From contig VNKQ01000020.1 of the NCBI GenBank assembly GCA_016508695.1, forward strand, positions 895,989 through 959,988: a stretch of DNA of 64,000 nucleotides. Reading direction: 5' to 3'. The notes beneath the pieces were generated by a model. The model was not told where the DNA came from. It did no database searches and saw only the letters and a list, made by a program, of their open reading frames with translations. The stretch is from Hyphodiscus hymeniophilus (Eukaryota; Ascomycota; Leotiomycetes; Helotiales; Hyphodiscaceae). Both the position numbers and the translations under genes were made by a program. Each line of letters starts with the position of its first letter. Positions within the stretch are counted from its first letter, which is position 1. Positions 23,621 through 32,494 of the stretch are shown here, piece after piece.

Positions 23621-25001
23621 TCAACTCCTGCGCAGAAGTCCCTCGGCCTCTTTCTGTTCTTCAGCCCACCACTCCTTGAACATGATCAATCGCTTTGTCC
23701 GCTCCTTCGCCATCTTCATACCTGGTGTCGTTTTCATCAGGCTCTCTAATTTCTCCAGTTTGTCGTCGAAATGATTGAGAGTGTCGACCATGCTTCTCGC
23801 ACCTTTCGCACCACCAAATGTGAACGTCCGACCAATCCCAACAGCTCCAATAGCATCCAGCCGATCTGCATCTTGGACTACCGCCAGCTCAGGATATTTC
23901 TGAATTAGGGCCGTAACAGCCGCCGGGTCTTTGATTTCGGAGGAGTACGAGACGCCCAGTACGATGCGTTGTACCCTCACAGCCAATTCCTCGGGTGCGC
24001 CAAAGCTCAACAGTGTGGATAGAACCAGTGTGTTTCCATCCTGACCAGGCAGTAAGTACTTTTTATCACCCACATCGTGCAGCAACGCGGCTAGCGTAAT
24101 GACATGGAGATCGAGATCCTCGTCCTCGTCAAACATTGGGCTCTCCTCCCGTTGCGCATTGATCTCTTTGTATATCAAATGTGCAAGACCCACGACGCGC
24201 CGGATGTGATTGAAATCGTGACTACCATCGTAGTTACTCATATACTTCTCGACGAATCCAGAGACTTTAGGTATCAGGGCCGCATTGTGGCTCACTTTCG
24301 CCTTCTTCTTCTTGGGCTTCGACTTAGGTCTGGGAAGCGGTTCAACACCCCCAGGGGCATCTCCTTCACCATCTGAGTACTCTCGGAATTCTGGAAATCG
24401 AGAACGTCGTCGCATGCCAAGCTTCTGCCTCATACGAGCCAGATTTCTCTTCTTGATGTCGAACCCTTCCGTCAGCAGCGCCTTTGTAATCTGGTCATCG
24501 TTCAGGTTTTTATTGTAGTAATAGAGAATCCGCTCTTTGAGTTCCTGGGTCGGTGGGACCCGCTGCTTCTTCCTTGGTACATTCCAATTTGTAAGTCGCC
24601 TGGAAATGGTGCGTTCGCTGATATCCAGACCATGTTCGAGATTCAGTCGGCGGGCGATGTCAATGATTGGGACTGTGATAACCTTGGAATTAGCATTGCT
24701 TGTTGAGAGATGGGTAGAATTCAAGAAAGTCAGACGTGTCTAAAGTAATTGCATCACGTTCAGGCTCCCAAGTCAATCCAAAGATAACGAGCAGACTCGT
24801 GAAACACGCACCGTCGTCTTCCGTAAACAATTTAATGATGAATTCTTTGTAGTCGTCGAGCGTTGGGCAACTCTGAGGTCGGCCGCGTTTCTTAGATGAA
24901 TTCGCTGCACCATCATCGTTGGTCGTTGCTATTGTATCGCCAGTCGTTGCGGCGGGAATGCTGGTGTCGCTGTCGGAGCCGTCGCTCTCGTTAGAGGACA
25001 T
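23621..25001 (-). CDS. HD-domain metal-dependent phosphohydrolase with a basic, helix-turn-helix-like N-terminus
   Basis: Exons 24808-25001 and 23621-24698 give 423 residues. The N-terminal third is not catalytic: an acidic/Ser-rich start, KKRGRPQSCPTLDDYKEFIIKLF, then a helical block (VPIIDIARRLNLEHG, SERTISRRLTNWNVPRKK, QITKALLTEGFDIKKRNLARMRQKLG) that resembles the DNA-binding part of fungal Clr5-like regulators. A Lys/Pro-rich linker follows. The HD domain spans about 150-370: HDFNHIRRVVGLA, LAALLHDVGDKKYL (metal-binding HD) and VQDADRLDAIGAVGIGR (second Asp), the pattern of YedJ-type nucleotide or phosphoester hydrolases. The intron boundaries (donor GTGTTT, acceptor AAG) are the only pair found that keeps the frame. 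Function is unproven. Confidence 0.83.
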
Positions 25002-25174
25002 GTTGGATATTGTCCAAGAGGTTGTTATGGTTCAGGAGAATGATGCGGGTGTTTTGCCGCAGAGCAGGGCTTTGCCAGGAGGGGTTGCTCTCGTCTACCG
25101 TAGAGTTGTGATAGGTTCCGTCGTTCATTCCACTTGTCCATATCAACTGCTTTCCAAAATACCGAATCCGCGCT

Positions 25175-25790
25175 TCAAATTGTTAAAACGATCCCAGTAC
25201 TGGAACTGACATCGAATTGTGTCTGCAGCTCTACTCGTATATCAATGCCGATAGACAGGAGTTTACACTTTGGGCTTTTATCACGCTCCCTGGTCCGGGG
25301 ATTGAGAGGGCGTGGAATACCGCTCGAAAACTTGAGAATTGTATGTGTCAAGGAACCCCTATCATGACTACCCTGAATAAGGTTATAGAATGATGCCTTG
25401 TCACGTAAAAGCTCTTCCGGCTTCCCAAACTTTGCGACGTTTCCATCACTCATCACCATAACAAGGTCGAATTGGGCAATAGTCCTCAAGCGATGGGCTA
25501 CAACCATCAGTGTTCCAGTAAACTCATATCTGATAATTTCCTGGATCAACAAATCCGTCTCGTTGTCGACGGCCGACGTGGCTTTGTTAAGTATCATTAT
25601 TTTCGGGTTCATGAGTAGGACTCGCGCAAGGCAGCGTAGTTGTCGTTGACCCTGTGAAACATTCGCTCCGCCTGCGCTGATCTGCGACCGAGAGTAAACA
25701 GGCCTGATTTTGGGTCTCCTGCAATAATAATCAGTATCTCTGAAGATTGGACGACTCTCATGTGGTTATTCCGAGTTGAGATTGAACTTT
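25175..25790 (-). pseudogene. 3' remnant of an ABC-transporter gene (ABCC/MRP-like second nucleotide-binding domain)
   Basis: Reading the minus strand from about 25790, a frame shows the ABC signature region (GANVSQGQRQLRCLARVLL), Walker B neighbourhood (PKIMILNKATSAVD), the H-loop (VVAHRLRTIAQFD) and the segment after it (VMSDGNVAKFGKPEELL). These are the end of the second NBD of a full-size exporter. The Walker A motif and all membrane domains are missing upstream, where the cyclase gene begins within 200 bp. Walker B normally ends Asp-Glu before ATSAVD; here it reads Asn-Lys, removing the catalytic Glu. Truncation and loss of that residue indicate a dead remnant. The tail after about residue 85 has no family resemblance. 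Confidence 0.8.
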
Positions 25791-25840
25791 ATTGACTCGA
25801 TGGCAATAATTTTGATGTCTGTGCCCGAGGATGCTACCCC

Positions 25841-25862
25841 GCTACCCCGCAGGCGGGGTAGC
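25841..25862. promoter_or_regulatory. Perfect GC-rich inverted repeat with CreA-like sites upstream of the cyclase gene
   Basis: GCTACCCCGC and its exact reverse complement are separated by two bases, starting 123 bp before the cyclase start codon. Another copy of CTACCCC lies directly before it (25834-25840). Both arms contain the SYGGRG-type sequence (GCGGGG/CCCCGC) recognised by the carbon repressor CreA. The arrangement is seen in the sequence; CreA binding is inferred. Confidence 0.5.
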
Positions 25863-25963
25863 TTCGACGAGGGAACGCTTTATATCCCCACCTTTACATC
25901 CTTTACAATCCCAATTGACATCCAATACACAGAATTATCTATTCCAATTAGAATCTCAGCACA

Positions 25964-27368
25964 ATGACGAACCAATCCTCAACAGCGAATGCCCGGCTCA
26001 CCAAGATCACGGATTTCTTGACGGGAAACAAGACTGCTTCTGCTATTCCTTGGGATCCAGATTGTACCAAATTCCCCGATAGGAAGGATGTTCCTAGGAG
26101 AGAGGATGGGCCAGATGAAGCGTATGTGGTACTATGTAGAGTTCATGGTTTAATACTAATATTGAACAGCGCCTGGGTTTGGGGAACCGATGATTTTGTA
26201 TTGCTCCTACTCATATCCGTGGATGAATAACTGCTCATCTACAACACAGATTGGTCGCCTCAACCTTCTTACCCCGACACGTGTTACGGCTGCCTCTAAG
26301 GAGATCAAGTCCGGCGAGATCGTGCCTTTGAACCTTCCTCTGAACGTTCCCAACATCCCAGCATTTGGTCGAGAAGTGTTTCAGCACGAAATCAAACCAT
26401 TGAGTGACGCCGGTGTGGCGTACGATGATAAATACAGCTTGAATACACAAAGCGGGACTCAATGGGATGGCTTCAGACATATTGCACATATGCCGACGCA
26501 AACGTTTTACAACGGGACCAAAGCAAAGGATATCGAAGGGCCAGAGAAGGATGCTCATAAGTGTGGAATCCATCACTGGGCCGAACACGGAATCGCTGGC
26601 CGTGGAGTGCTTCTAGACTATTGGGGGTATGCCCAAAAGAAAGGGATAACTTATGGTATTGAACTGTCCTCCAAGGACGACTTGGGCTAATGCATGTAAG
26701 ATCCCTACGACTATTATCAGATCTCTTGGACCGAGCTTCAGGCATGTGGAAAAGCTCAAGGTATCGATATCCGACCGGCAGCTCAAGGAGGAGATATCCA
26801 GATTGGCGATCTCCTTTTCGTCCGGTCAGGTTTTGTCTCCACCTACCATACCAAGTCTCCAGATGCTCGCGCAGCCGCCGCCCTGAGACCACATACTTCT
26901 GGCAAAGATGATGGACAACGCTGGGCCGGAGTAAAGCAAGAAGAAGCTATGAAAGATTGGCTTCATGATTGCTATTTCTCCGCCGTTGCTGGAGATGCTC
27001 CGGCATTTGAAGCTTGGCCTAGTCACGAGGAGTATATGCTGCATGAATACATTTTGGCGCTTTGGGGAATGCCACTTGGAGAGATGTTTGACCTGGAGAA
27101 GTTGGCGAAGACTTGCACGGAGAAGAACAGATGGACGTTCTTTGTCACGAGTGAGAAAGATCATTCCTTAAGATTATTCTGTTGCAGACTCATCTGCCGC
27201 AATCCCCAGTCATTTACTCCTGATATCCCACAAAACATTCGCATCACCTTCGCTCTTTACTCCGTGTGCTTCATGAAAATCAAATCGCTGACCTAACGTA
27301 CCCCAGGCTCGCCAAGCCATTGTGAAGGTGGAGTATCTTCTCATGGCAATGCTCTCGCTATCTTCTGA
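25964..27368 (+). CDS. Cyclase-family metal-dependent hydrolase (kynurenine formamidase-like fold, PF04199)
   Basis: Exons 25964-26121, 26170-26197, 26250-26655, 26701-27150 and 27307-27368 give 367 residues. Landmarks of the putative cyclase family are GRLNLLTPTRV, LNLPLNVPNIPAFGR, and TQSGTQWDGFRHIAH at the metal site, which in the family reads HxGTHxDxPxH (here the first His is replaced by Gln). These are followed by HHWAEHGIAGRGVLLDYWGYA, GDLLFVRSGFVSTY and HEYILALWGMPLGEMFDLE. The final exon adds SSHGNALAIF. Relatives hydrolyse amides or lactone-like rings; the true substrate is unknown. Exon 2 is only 28 nt and intron 4 is 156 nt. The gene lies beside the ABC remnant and convergent to a coiled-coil gene. 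Confidence 0.88.
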
Positions 27369-27443
27369 GCGCTATTGCTGACATATTTAAACATCATATG
27401 TGGATATAGCATCTACCCGTGTGGCAAAACCCGAATTCGTTTC

Positions 27444-28331
27444 TTAGGCTTCTCTTCCTTCCTTCTTTATCTTTCGTGCACCAGGTGTGCTAAATTTTCG
27501 ATCCCACGAAACCCTGCTCTCTGACTTCCAATGGACACGCATTTTCCTGCTACGTTCCTGTACCCTAGGCTCCTGAGCAGTTACCTGCTGTGCCTTCTGT
27601 GTCTGTGGCACATCCGCCTCTTTTACTGGCACCGTTATTCCTTCCATCGCCATCCTTCTTGCGTTCCTCAACATATCAATCAGTTCCTCCTCCCTTCGAT
27701 AATTCCTGTCAAGATCTTCCTCAAGGGATCGTCTTAATTCCCTCTCCCCGACGAGTTCCCTCCGCAATCTTTCCACCTGTTCCTGTAATCCATCAACCTG
27801 TTCCTGGAATCTATTCCTCTCTTGCTTAGTTTTCTGGATATCATTTATGGCTTTGGAATATATCTCCTCTGCTTGATGTAGATCCTTTCGTAGAGAAGCC
27901 TCTGCGTCTTTCCTCATCTCCAGCTCCTCTCGCAATTCTTGAACTTTGGTTTCCAAGCTTGCCAGCTGGTTTCTGACATCCTTTTCGAATGCAGTCGGGT
28001 CTTTGGTCGAATTGTAGTTCGTGCTCAGTGTCGAGCTCTCAGGGGTAGGTGGTCTTCTGGATTGACGCACGCCAGGCGTTGGTGATCTTTTTCTAGTCTT
28101 CGAATGGAATTCATCTTGAGGGGATGGTGGTGGTGTCTGTTCTTGCTGCGGAGATCTGTACCTCATTGGCCTTGCTGGAACTTCAGGTCGAGAATGAGGA
28201 TGTACCGGCAGAGGACTTCGATCTATGTCTGCCTCTGCCTCGTTCGCCCTCGAAGTGCCGGTATTAACATTTGATTGTGTTGCGGCCGTTGTTAAGGCCT
28301 GAGTAATCTTTTCGATTCGTTTACCAGTCAT
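27444..28331 (-). CDS. Coiled-coil protein of unknown function
   Basis: Intronless, 295 residues from the ATG at 28331. The first 110 residues are Pro/Ser/Arg-rich and probably disordered (SPLPVHPHSRPEVPARP, TPPPSPQDEFHSKTRKRSP). Residues about 115-220 form a long heptad-type coiled coil (RNQLASLETKVQELREELEM, QVDGLQEQVERLRRELVGER, LRRSLEEDLDRNYRREEEL). The tail is basic (WKSESRVSWDRKFSTPGARKIKKEG). I recognise no named family. The composition would suit a scaffold or cytoskeletal adaptor, but that is a guess. The 75-bp gap to the cyclase gene is a tight convergent arrangement. Confidence 0.7.
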   Translation of the reverse strand: MTGKRIEKITQALTTAATQSNVNTGTSRANEAEADIDRSPLPVHPHSRPEVPARPMRYRSPQQEQTPPPSPQDEFHSKTRKRSPTPGVRQSRRPPTPESSTLSTNYNSTKDPTAFEKDVRNQLASLETKVQELREELEMRKDAEASLRKDLHQAEEIYSKAINDIQKTKQERNRFQEQVDGLQEQVERLRRELVGERELRRSLEEDLDRNYRREEELIDMLRNARRMAMEGITVPVKEADVPQTQKAQQVTAQEPRVQERSRKMRVHWKSESRVSWDRKFSTPGARKIKKEGREA

Positions 28332-28700
28332 TCTGTTTGTGTTTAATGTACGATCCAAAAGCAGGTATTTGGTACAGAACTAAATGAGATTACGAGTTGA
28401 AGAGGATTCAATTGATGAATGTAATGGACTAAATGCTGGCGAGAATCACAAAAACCTCCTAATTTACCTCAACTAAGGGTCACCAAAGTCGGGCGAGAGC
28501 AGTACTTGGGATGAGGGCATCTCTCTATTATGCACCGCATGTGTTTCGTGCTGATTCGACAATTACTTTGCATTTGCATATGTCTGACTCTGCATTTCGC
28601 TCTTTCCGGTGAGCTGCATCCCACATCTCCGTTCCATTGGATCTAACGTGCATCTTGTATCAATGCCCACATAATATCCCCAGGAAACCGGTCGAATCAT
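28332..28700. other. Spacer upstream of the coiled-coil gene
   Basis: Contains the probable coiled-coil promoter and, from 28613, the beginning of a sequence duplicated at 30642-30794. No gene is supported. Confidence 0.5.
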
Positions 28701-28771
28701 CTATTCAATCAGGACTAGTACTACAATCCTCAAAAAGGAAGTCGAGATGCAAAGTAAATCGTCGCCACCTC
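28613..28771. repeat. Direct repeat copy A (3' end and downstream flank of the F-box pseudogene)
   Basis: Matches 30642-30794 with mismatches and small indels. The best-conserved core is the block ATAATATCCCCAGGAAACCG followed by GTCGAATCA, then a tail around CTAGTACTA and AATCCTCAA. The segment covers the last codons of the F-box pseudogene plus about 85 bp beyond it. Confidence 0.75.
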
Positions 28772-30407
28772 GGACGTCTATAACGGCTACGTTCTTCCGC
28801 ACGGAATACAAACAACCACAACTGCTTCCATACCTCCACGTATTGTACATCTCGATTGTCGTGATGTCCATCCAACTGTCGAACAGTTCCTTTTGGGCGT
28901 TCACGGGTACCACAAACGTCTGGATATTCTTTTTTGATCGACGCCTAAAAGGCTGGCGCATTCCGCTCACTTGAGCCAGCGCCTTCATGTCTACTTACAT
29001 TAAACTGTAGGGCTCAAACTTCCAAGACCTGTCCTCATCAAACTCCCAAGGTAGGCCATAATAGGCGTCACTATCACTGTCTTCCTCATTCCTCGTAAAA
29101 GGACATATATCTCCACGTGTAATAAATCGCTCGATTCGATACTTTAAGCAATTGGCCGAATATGGTGATCTGGTAGGAGTGCCGAAGTTTTCGTCATCAT
29201 TGAAGACTTGGTGATAATCCGCATATCTCGTAACCCATGCTTCGTCCCATTCATTAGAAAAGCAACCATCAAATCTAACATGCTCAAGAGACAAGGCATG
29301 ACTCAAGAACTGTAGAAAGCGAATCCATGAACCGTGAGACTTGCGAACCGAGACAGCATCCGCCGTGAAGTTGATATTAGATAATTCAAGAGAGAGCAGA
29401 GATTAGGTATGTCTTTGTAGAAGGCTCTCTAGGGACTCTTCTGTTGTGGCAATTGCTTGAAGTGAAAGATCTCGAAGATAGTACCATTATCTTGTCAGGT
29501 CAATGACTTGCGGGAGGTGGATAACAGCAAAGGGATTCTCCTGTGAGAGGTGGTCAAACGAGAGGCGAAGTGACTTTAGGGCAGGCACACGGGTCATGGT
29601 TTCGAAAAGCACAGTGGTTTCTCCATCAAAATGTTAGTTGAAATCAAATCCAAGTGAGAGATGTTGTAAATTCGATAAAGCTTAGTAGTAGTTGTGAAAT
29701 GCTTGAGTACCAGCAATATTCCACCGATCTAGGTCTATGCCAGAGCCCCGGATCGTTTTCAGCTGACGTTGATCGTGTGAGAGACACGCCGATTGTAACA
29801 AAGTCCAGAAGTGACCTTCCGATGCCCGATACCCGCTGTAAGCATCTGGTTCAGCTAATATATCTTGAGCAACCGGGCTGAGAGAGCTCGATTGTGGAAC
29901 CTTGGAGATTGTTCCCCTGTGGTCGGGGACAACATACTCCACGCCAGCGGGACCTGGGAGAATTTGCAGTGCGCCTAAAAGTATATCCTTCTCATTACTC
30001 TGTCTCAAAATGTACTCTTGCGAGTCCAGATATTGGCAATAGTTGAGATAGCGTTGTCTAAGCTGTTGATCGCTCAACTGAGAGTAAAGTCCGTCCCTGG
30101 CCTCCGGGAGCAGGCGTAGCCCAGATCCGGCATCATCTTCAAGCCACTCCTCGAAGGTTGGGCTAGCTGCTCTACTGCTAACGGTCCTTCCATCGTAACT
30201 AATCAGCCTCACGTGCCTATGAAGCCGATCATGCTGTGCGATATTCTGAAGTCGCTCAAAACTTTGACGATGGATCCTTAAGAAAATGGTCGCAAAAAGT
30301 AGTGGCTGAACAGCATCGTCCCATGGATGGGAAACCAGTCGAGCATTCTTCAACTTGCGCCTCGAAAGGAAGACACAGATTCCGCTTAGAATTTCAGGCG
30401 AAAGCAT
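28701..30407 (-). pseudogene. F-box/leucine-rich-type protein gene interrupted by five in-frame TAA codons
   Basis: From the ATG at 30407 one reading frame runs to 28701 with no frameshift. It is cut by TAA at 29682-29684, 29634-29636, 29487-29489, 29403-29405 and 28995-28997. The start is a clear F-box (LSPEILSGICVFLSRRKLKNARLVSHPWDDAVQPLLFATIFLRI). It is followed by the family segment RLHRHVRLISYDGRT. Further on come leucine-rich segments (ALKSLRLSFDHLSQENPF, SLLSLELSNINFTADAV) and an end with FVVPVNAQKELFDSWMDI. Every stop would become Gln (CAA) by one T-to-C change. Intact relatives act as SCF substrate receptors. The gene could be translated only as a truncated first part (about 241 residues). 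Confidence 0.82.
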
Positions 30408-31344
30408 ACCTTGGAAATTAAGAGTCGTCCAGAAATGAGACAGGAGTTCAAGGAAGCTGTAGCTAGGGAATTGTCGCAAAAGGAATTGTAAAATGTGAAA
30501 TTGAAGCAGACGGTCGCGTTTTGCTGCCTTGCTGCCTTACAGCGGACACCACTACTCGAGTACTACCCCTCGAAATGCACAATACTGAGCGTCCTAGGTC
30601 AACTCAGGTACCTACCCGAGTGCTTTACCTACCCACGATGGGCTGCATCCGAAATCTCCGTTCCTTTGAGATGTTGCATACACCTCGCCCATATAATATC
30701 CCCAGGAAACCGGTCGAATCACTCATTTATTCAGGGCTAGTACTATAATCCTCAAGAACTCAAGGCGAGATGCTGAGCGGATCGTCGTCACCTCATCCGT
30801 TTCAAGTCTGATTGTATCCTCCAACTGAATGCTCGTCCCATCTAGACTTCCCTTCCCCTCGACCACGAACTAGAATTGGAGTATTTCCTCCGGATGGTTA
30901 GTCCATATGCCTCCACCTTCCACCCTCAGCATCCCAATCCTCGTCTCCCTCTCGATCAACTGCCCAGGTGCTTCCTCCACACCTTGTCCGTGCACACTCT
31001 CCATTCGAAACTCTGCGGCTTCATCAAGAGACTCAAGACGGCGTTTCATACTTCGGTTTGGGAGGCATTCGCTTGACTTCTTCCGCTTCTGGCCAGAGAC
31101 GATGAAACCAACCAGAATCGTAACATACGCGAGATAACAAGACAACACAAACAAAGGAGATAACAATGGAAAGAAGAGCAAGTGAGAAAGTGAGGACTAC
31201 TCAAACTTCGGGTAACCCATATTCTAAAATTCCTATATTTCTCATTCATTTGCCGGCCGATACGGGTAATCAGACCCGTCTACCTTTGAGTCTAGTCTTT
31301 AAAGCTATGCCTCCTATATCAGCGTTGATCTCAAATTGTCACAT
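30408..31344. other. Intergenic region holding a gene remnant
   Basis: Apart from the duplicated segment at 30642-30794, the region has a minus-strand frame at 30870-31181 with a hydrophobic start but no ATG. I do not call it a gene. No RNA gene is seen. Confidence 0.5.
30642..30794. repeat. Direct repeat copy B, remnant of a second F-box gene end
   Basis: Diverged copy of 28613-28771, lying upstream of the F-box pseudogene in the same orientation. Read on the minus strand it retains the terminal coding pattern (LRIIVLAL then stop), matching LRIVVLVLIE in copy A. It is best explained as the 3' end of a lost tandem F-box gene. Confidence 0.7.
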
Positions 31345-32494
31345 CTACAATAAGAAGTCTCTATATTTCCCCAATGCTGCCGTCTTGCTACCCGAAAACT
31401 CCTCAATCAAACCATCCAATGCCGCAAAGTGCTCGACGCGCTTTAATCCTCTCTCATTTTGAGCCACGATCCGCTTCCAATCCCACTCGTCGCTTGTCTT
31501 AGTATTCTCCGCCTCTTCCAATGTAACATTTGAGGTTTCCATCTCTAATGTCTCTGGCGTCGACTCGCCGCTGATGCCAGCCATCGAGTGCCAACCCCCC
31601 GGCCTCTCGGGGAGCAGATCGGAAGCTTGCAACAGGACCTCGGGATGGATGGTCAACCGTCCGAGCTTGACCACGTATTTGCTAATAGCGCTTGCGAATA
31701 CGGCCTTCTCATCGACATCCTCGCCGTCCCTTGCCGGGCCCGTCAAACTCTGATTTCCCTTGCCTCCAAACCAGCTTCCATCAGTCAGAATATACGAGCT
31801 CGGTCGGACCGTCCCTTTCTTCACAAAATGCGTAACGACGTAGATCCACTTCCGGTCCCAGCACAATAGTCGTGACCACATTTCGTATCCTTCGTACATC
31901 CCGATCTCCCTTTTGAAACTACACATTGTCCCGCCGAGCATGATGCTCCACCGACCAGTAACCGGTTTCCCGGCTTTGTCCAAGACCAGCTTCTCCCGGA
32001 CATTGTGTTGCTGTCTATCAATGCCACGTTGGAAAAGACAACAGACAAGATGGGATCGCGTAGCATCTAGATCGGAGAAATACGTGCTATTGGACTTGTG
32101 GAAGTTGTAATCGCACTCCATGAGCGGGGAGTGGCTTTCCGTTATGACAGGGAGGAAGACAACAGAGGGTGCGAGCTTTGGAGGGACGTTTGGTAGGGAG
32201 AAGAGACAGTGTTTGAGGATCGAGTTAAAGACGCGGAACTGTCCCGGTCAGCTCGGGTGAGGTATCGGGGAGTTGAAGACTCACATGCCATGCAAAGGGC
32301 ACATTCTTGAGGTTTGCAAGTACGAGGACGGTGACGATGATCCGCGAGTAGCTTCCTGGGCCGGTGAATGTTCTCAATAGGAGGTTCTGTATGTTCAGTC
32401 TCGATGCACCGACTCCTGCGAGGATTGTTGCTGTGAAAAGTGCCGATTTCAGGGGCAATGCCGTCGAAGGCAGCTTCGCTGCAGCCGATGCCAT
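31345..32494 (-). CDS. Hot-dog thioesterase-like membrane protein (THEM6 / 4HBT-type)
   Basis: Exons 32285-32494 and 31345-32238 (46-nt intron) encode 367 residues. The N-terminus has hydrophobic stretches (ALFTATILAGVGA, IIVTVLVLANL) that suggest membrane anchoring. The hot-dog pattern follows: SPLMECDYNFHKSNSTYFSDLDATRSHLVCCLF, then GKPVTGRWSIMLGGTMCSFKREIGMYEGYEMWSRLLCWDRKWIYVVTHF. This resembles THEM6-like thioesterases and a fungal thioesterase family sometimes found in biosynthetic clusters. The C-terminal third is polar and ends with WDWKRIVAQNERGLKRVEHFAALDGL. The fold call is strong; the acyl-CoA or other substrate is unknown. No biosynthetic core gene lies close by. Confidence 0.85.

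Noticed and set aside
30870..31181. Minus-strand frame with a hydrophobic start, as if a small membrane protein
   Set aside because: It begins at TTG with no ATG in frame near the start, and no upstream exon with valid splice sites could be found.
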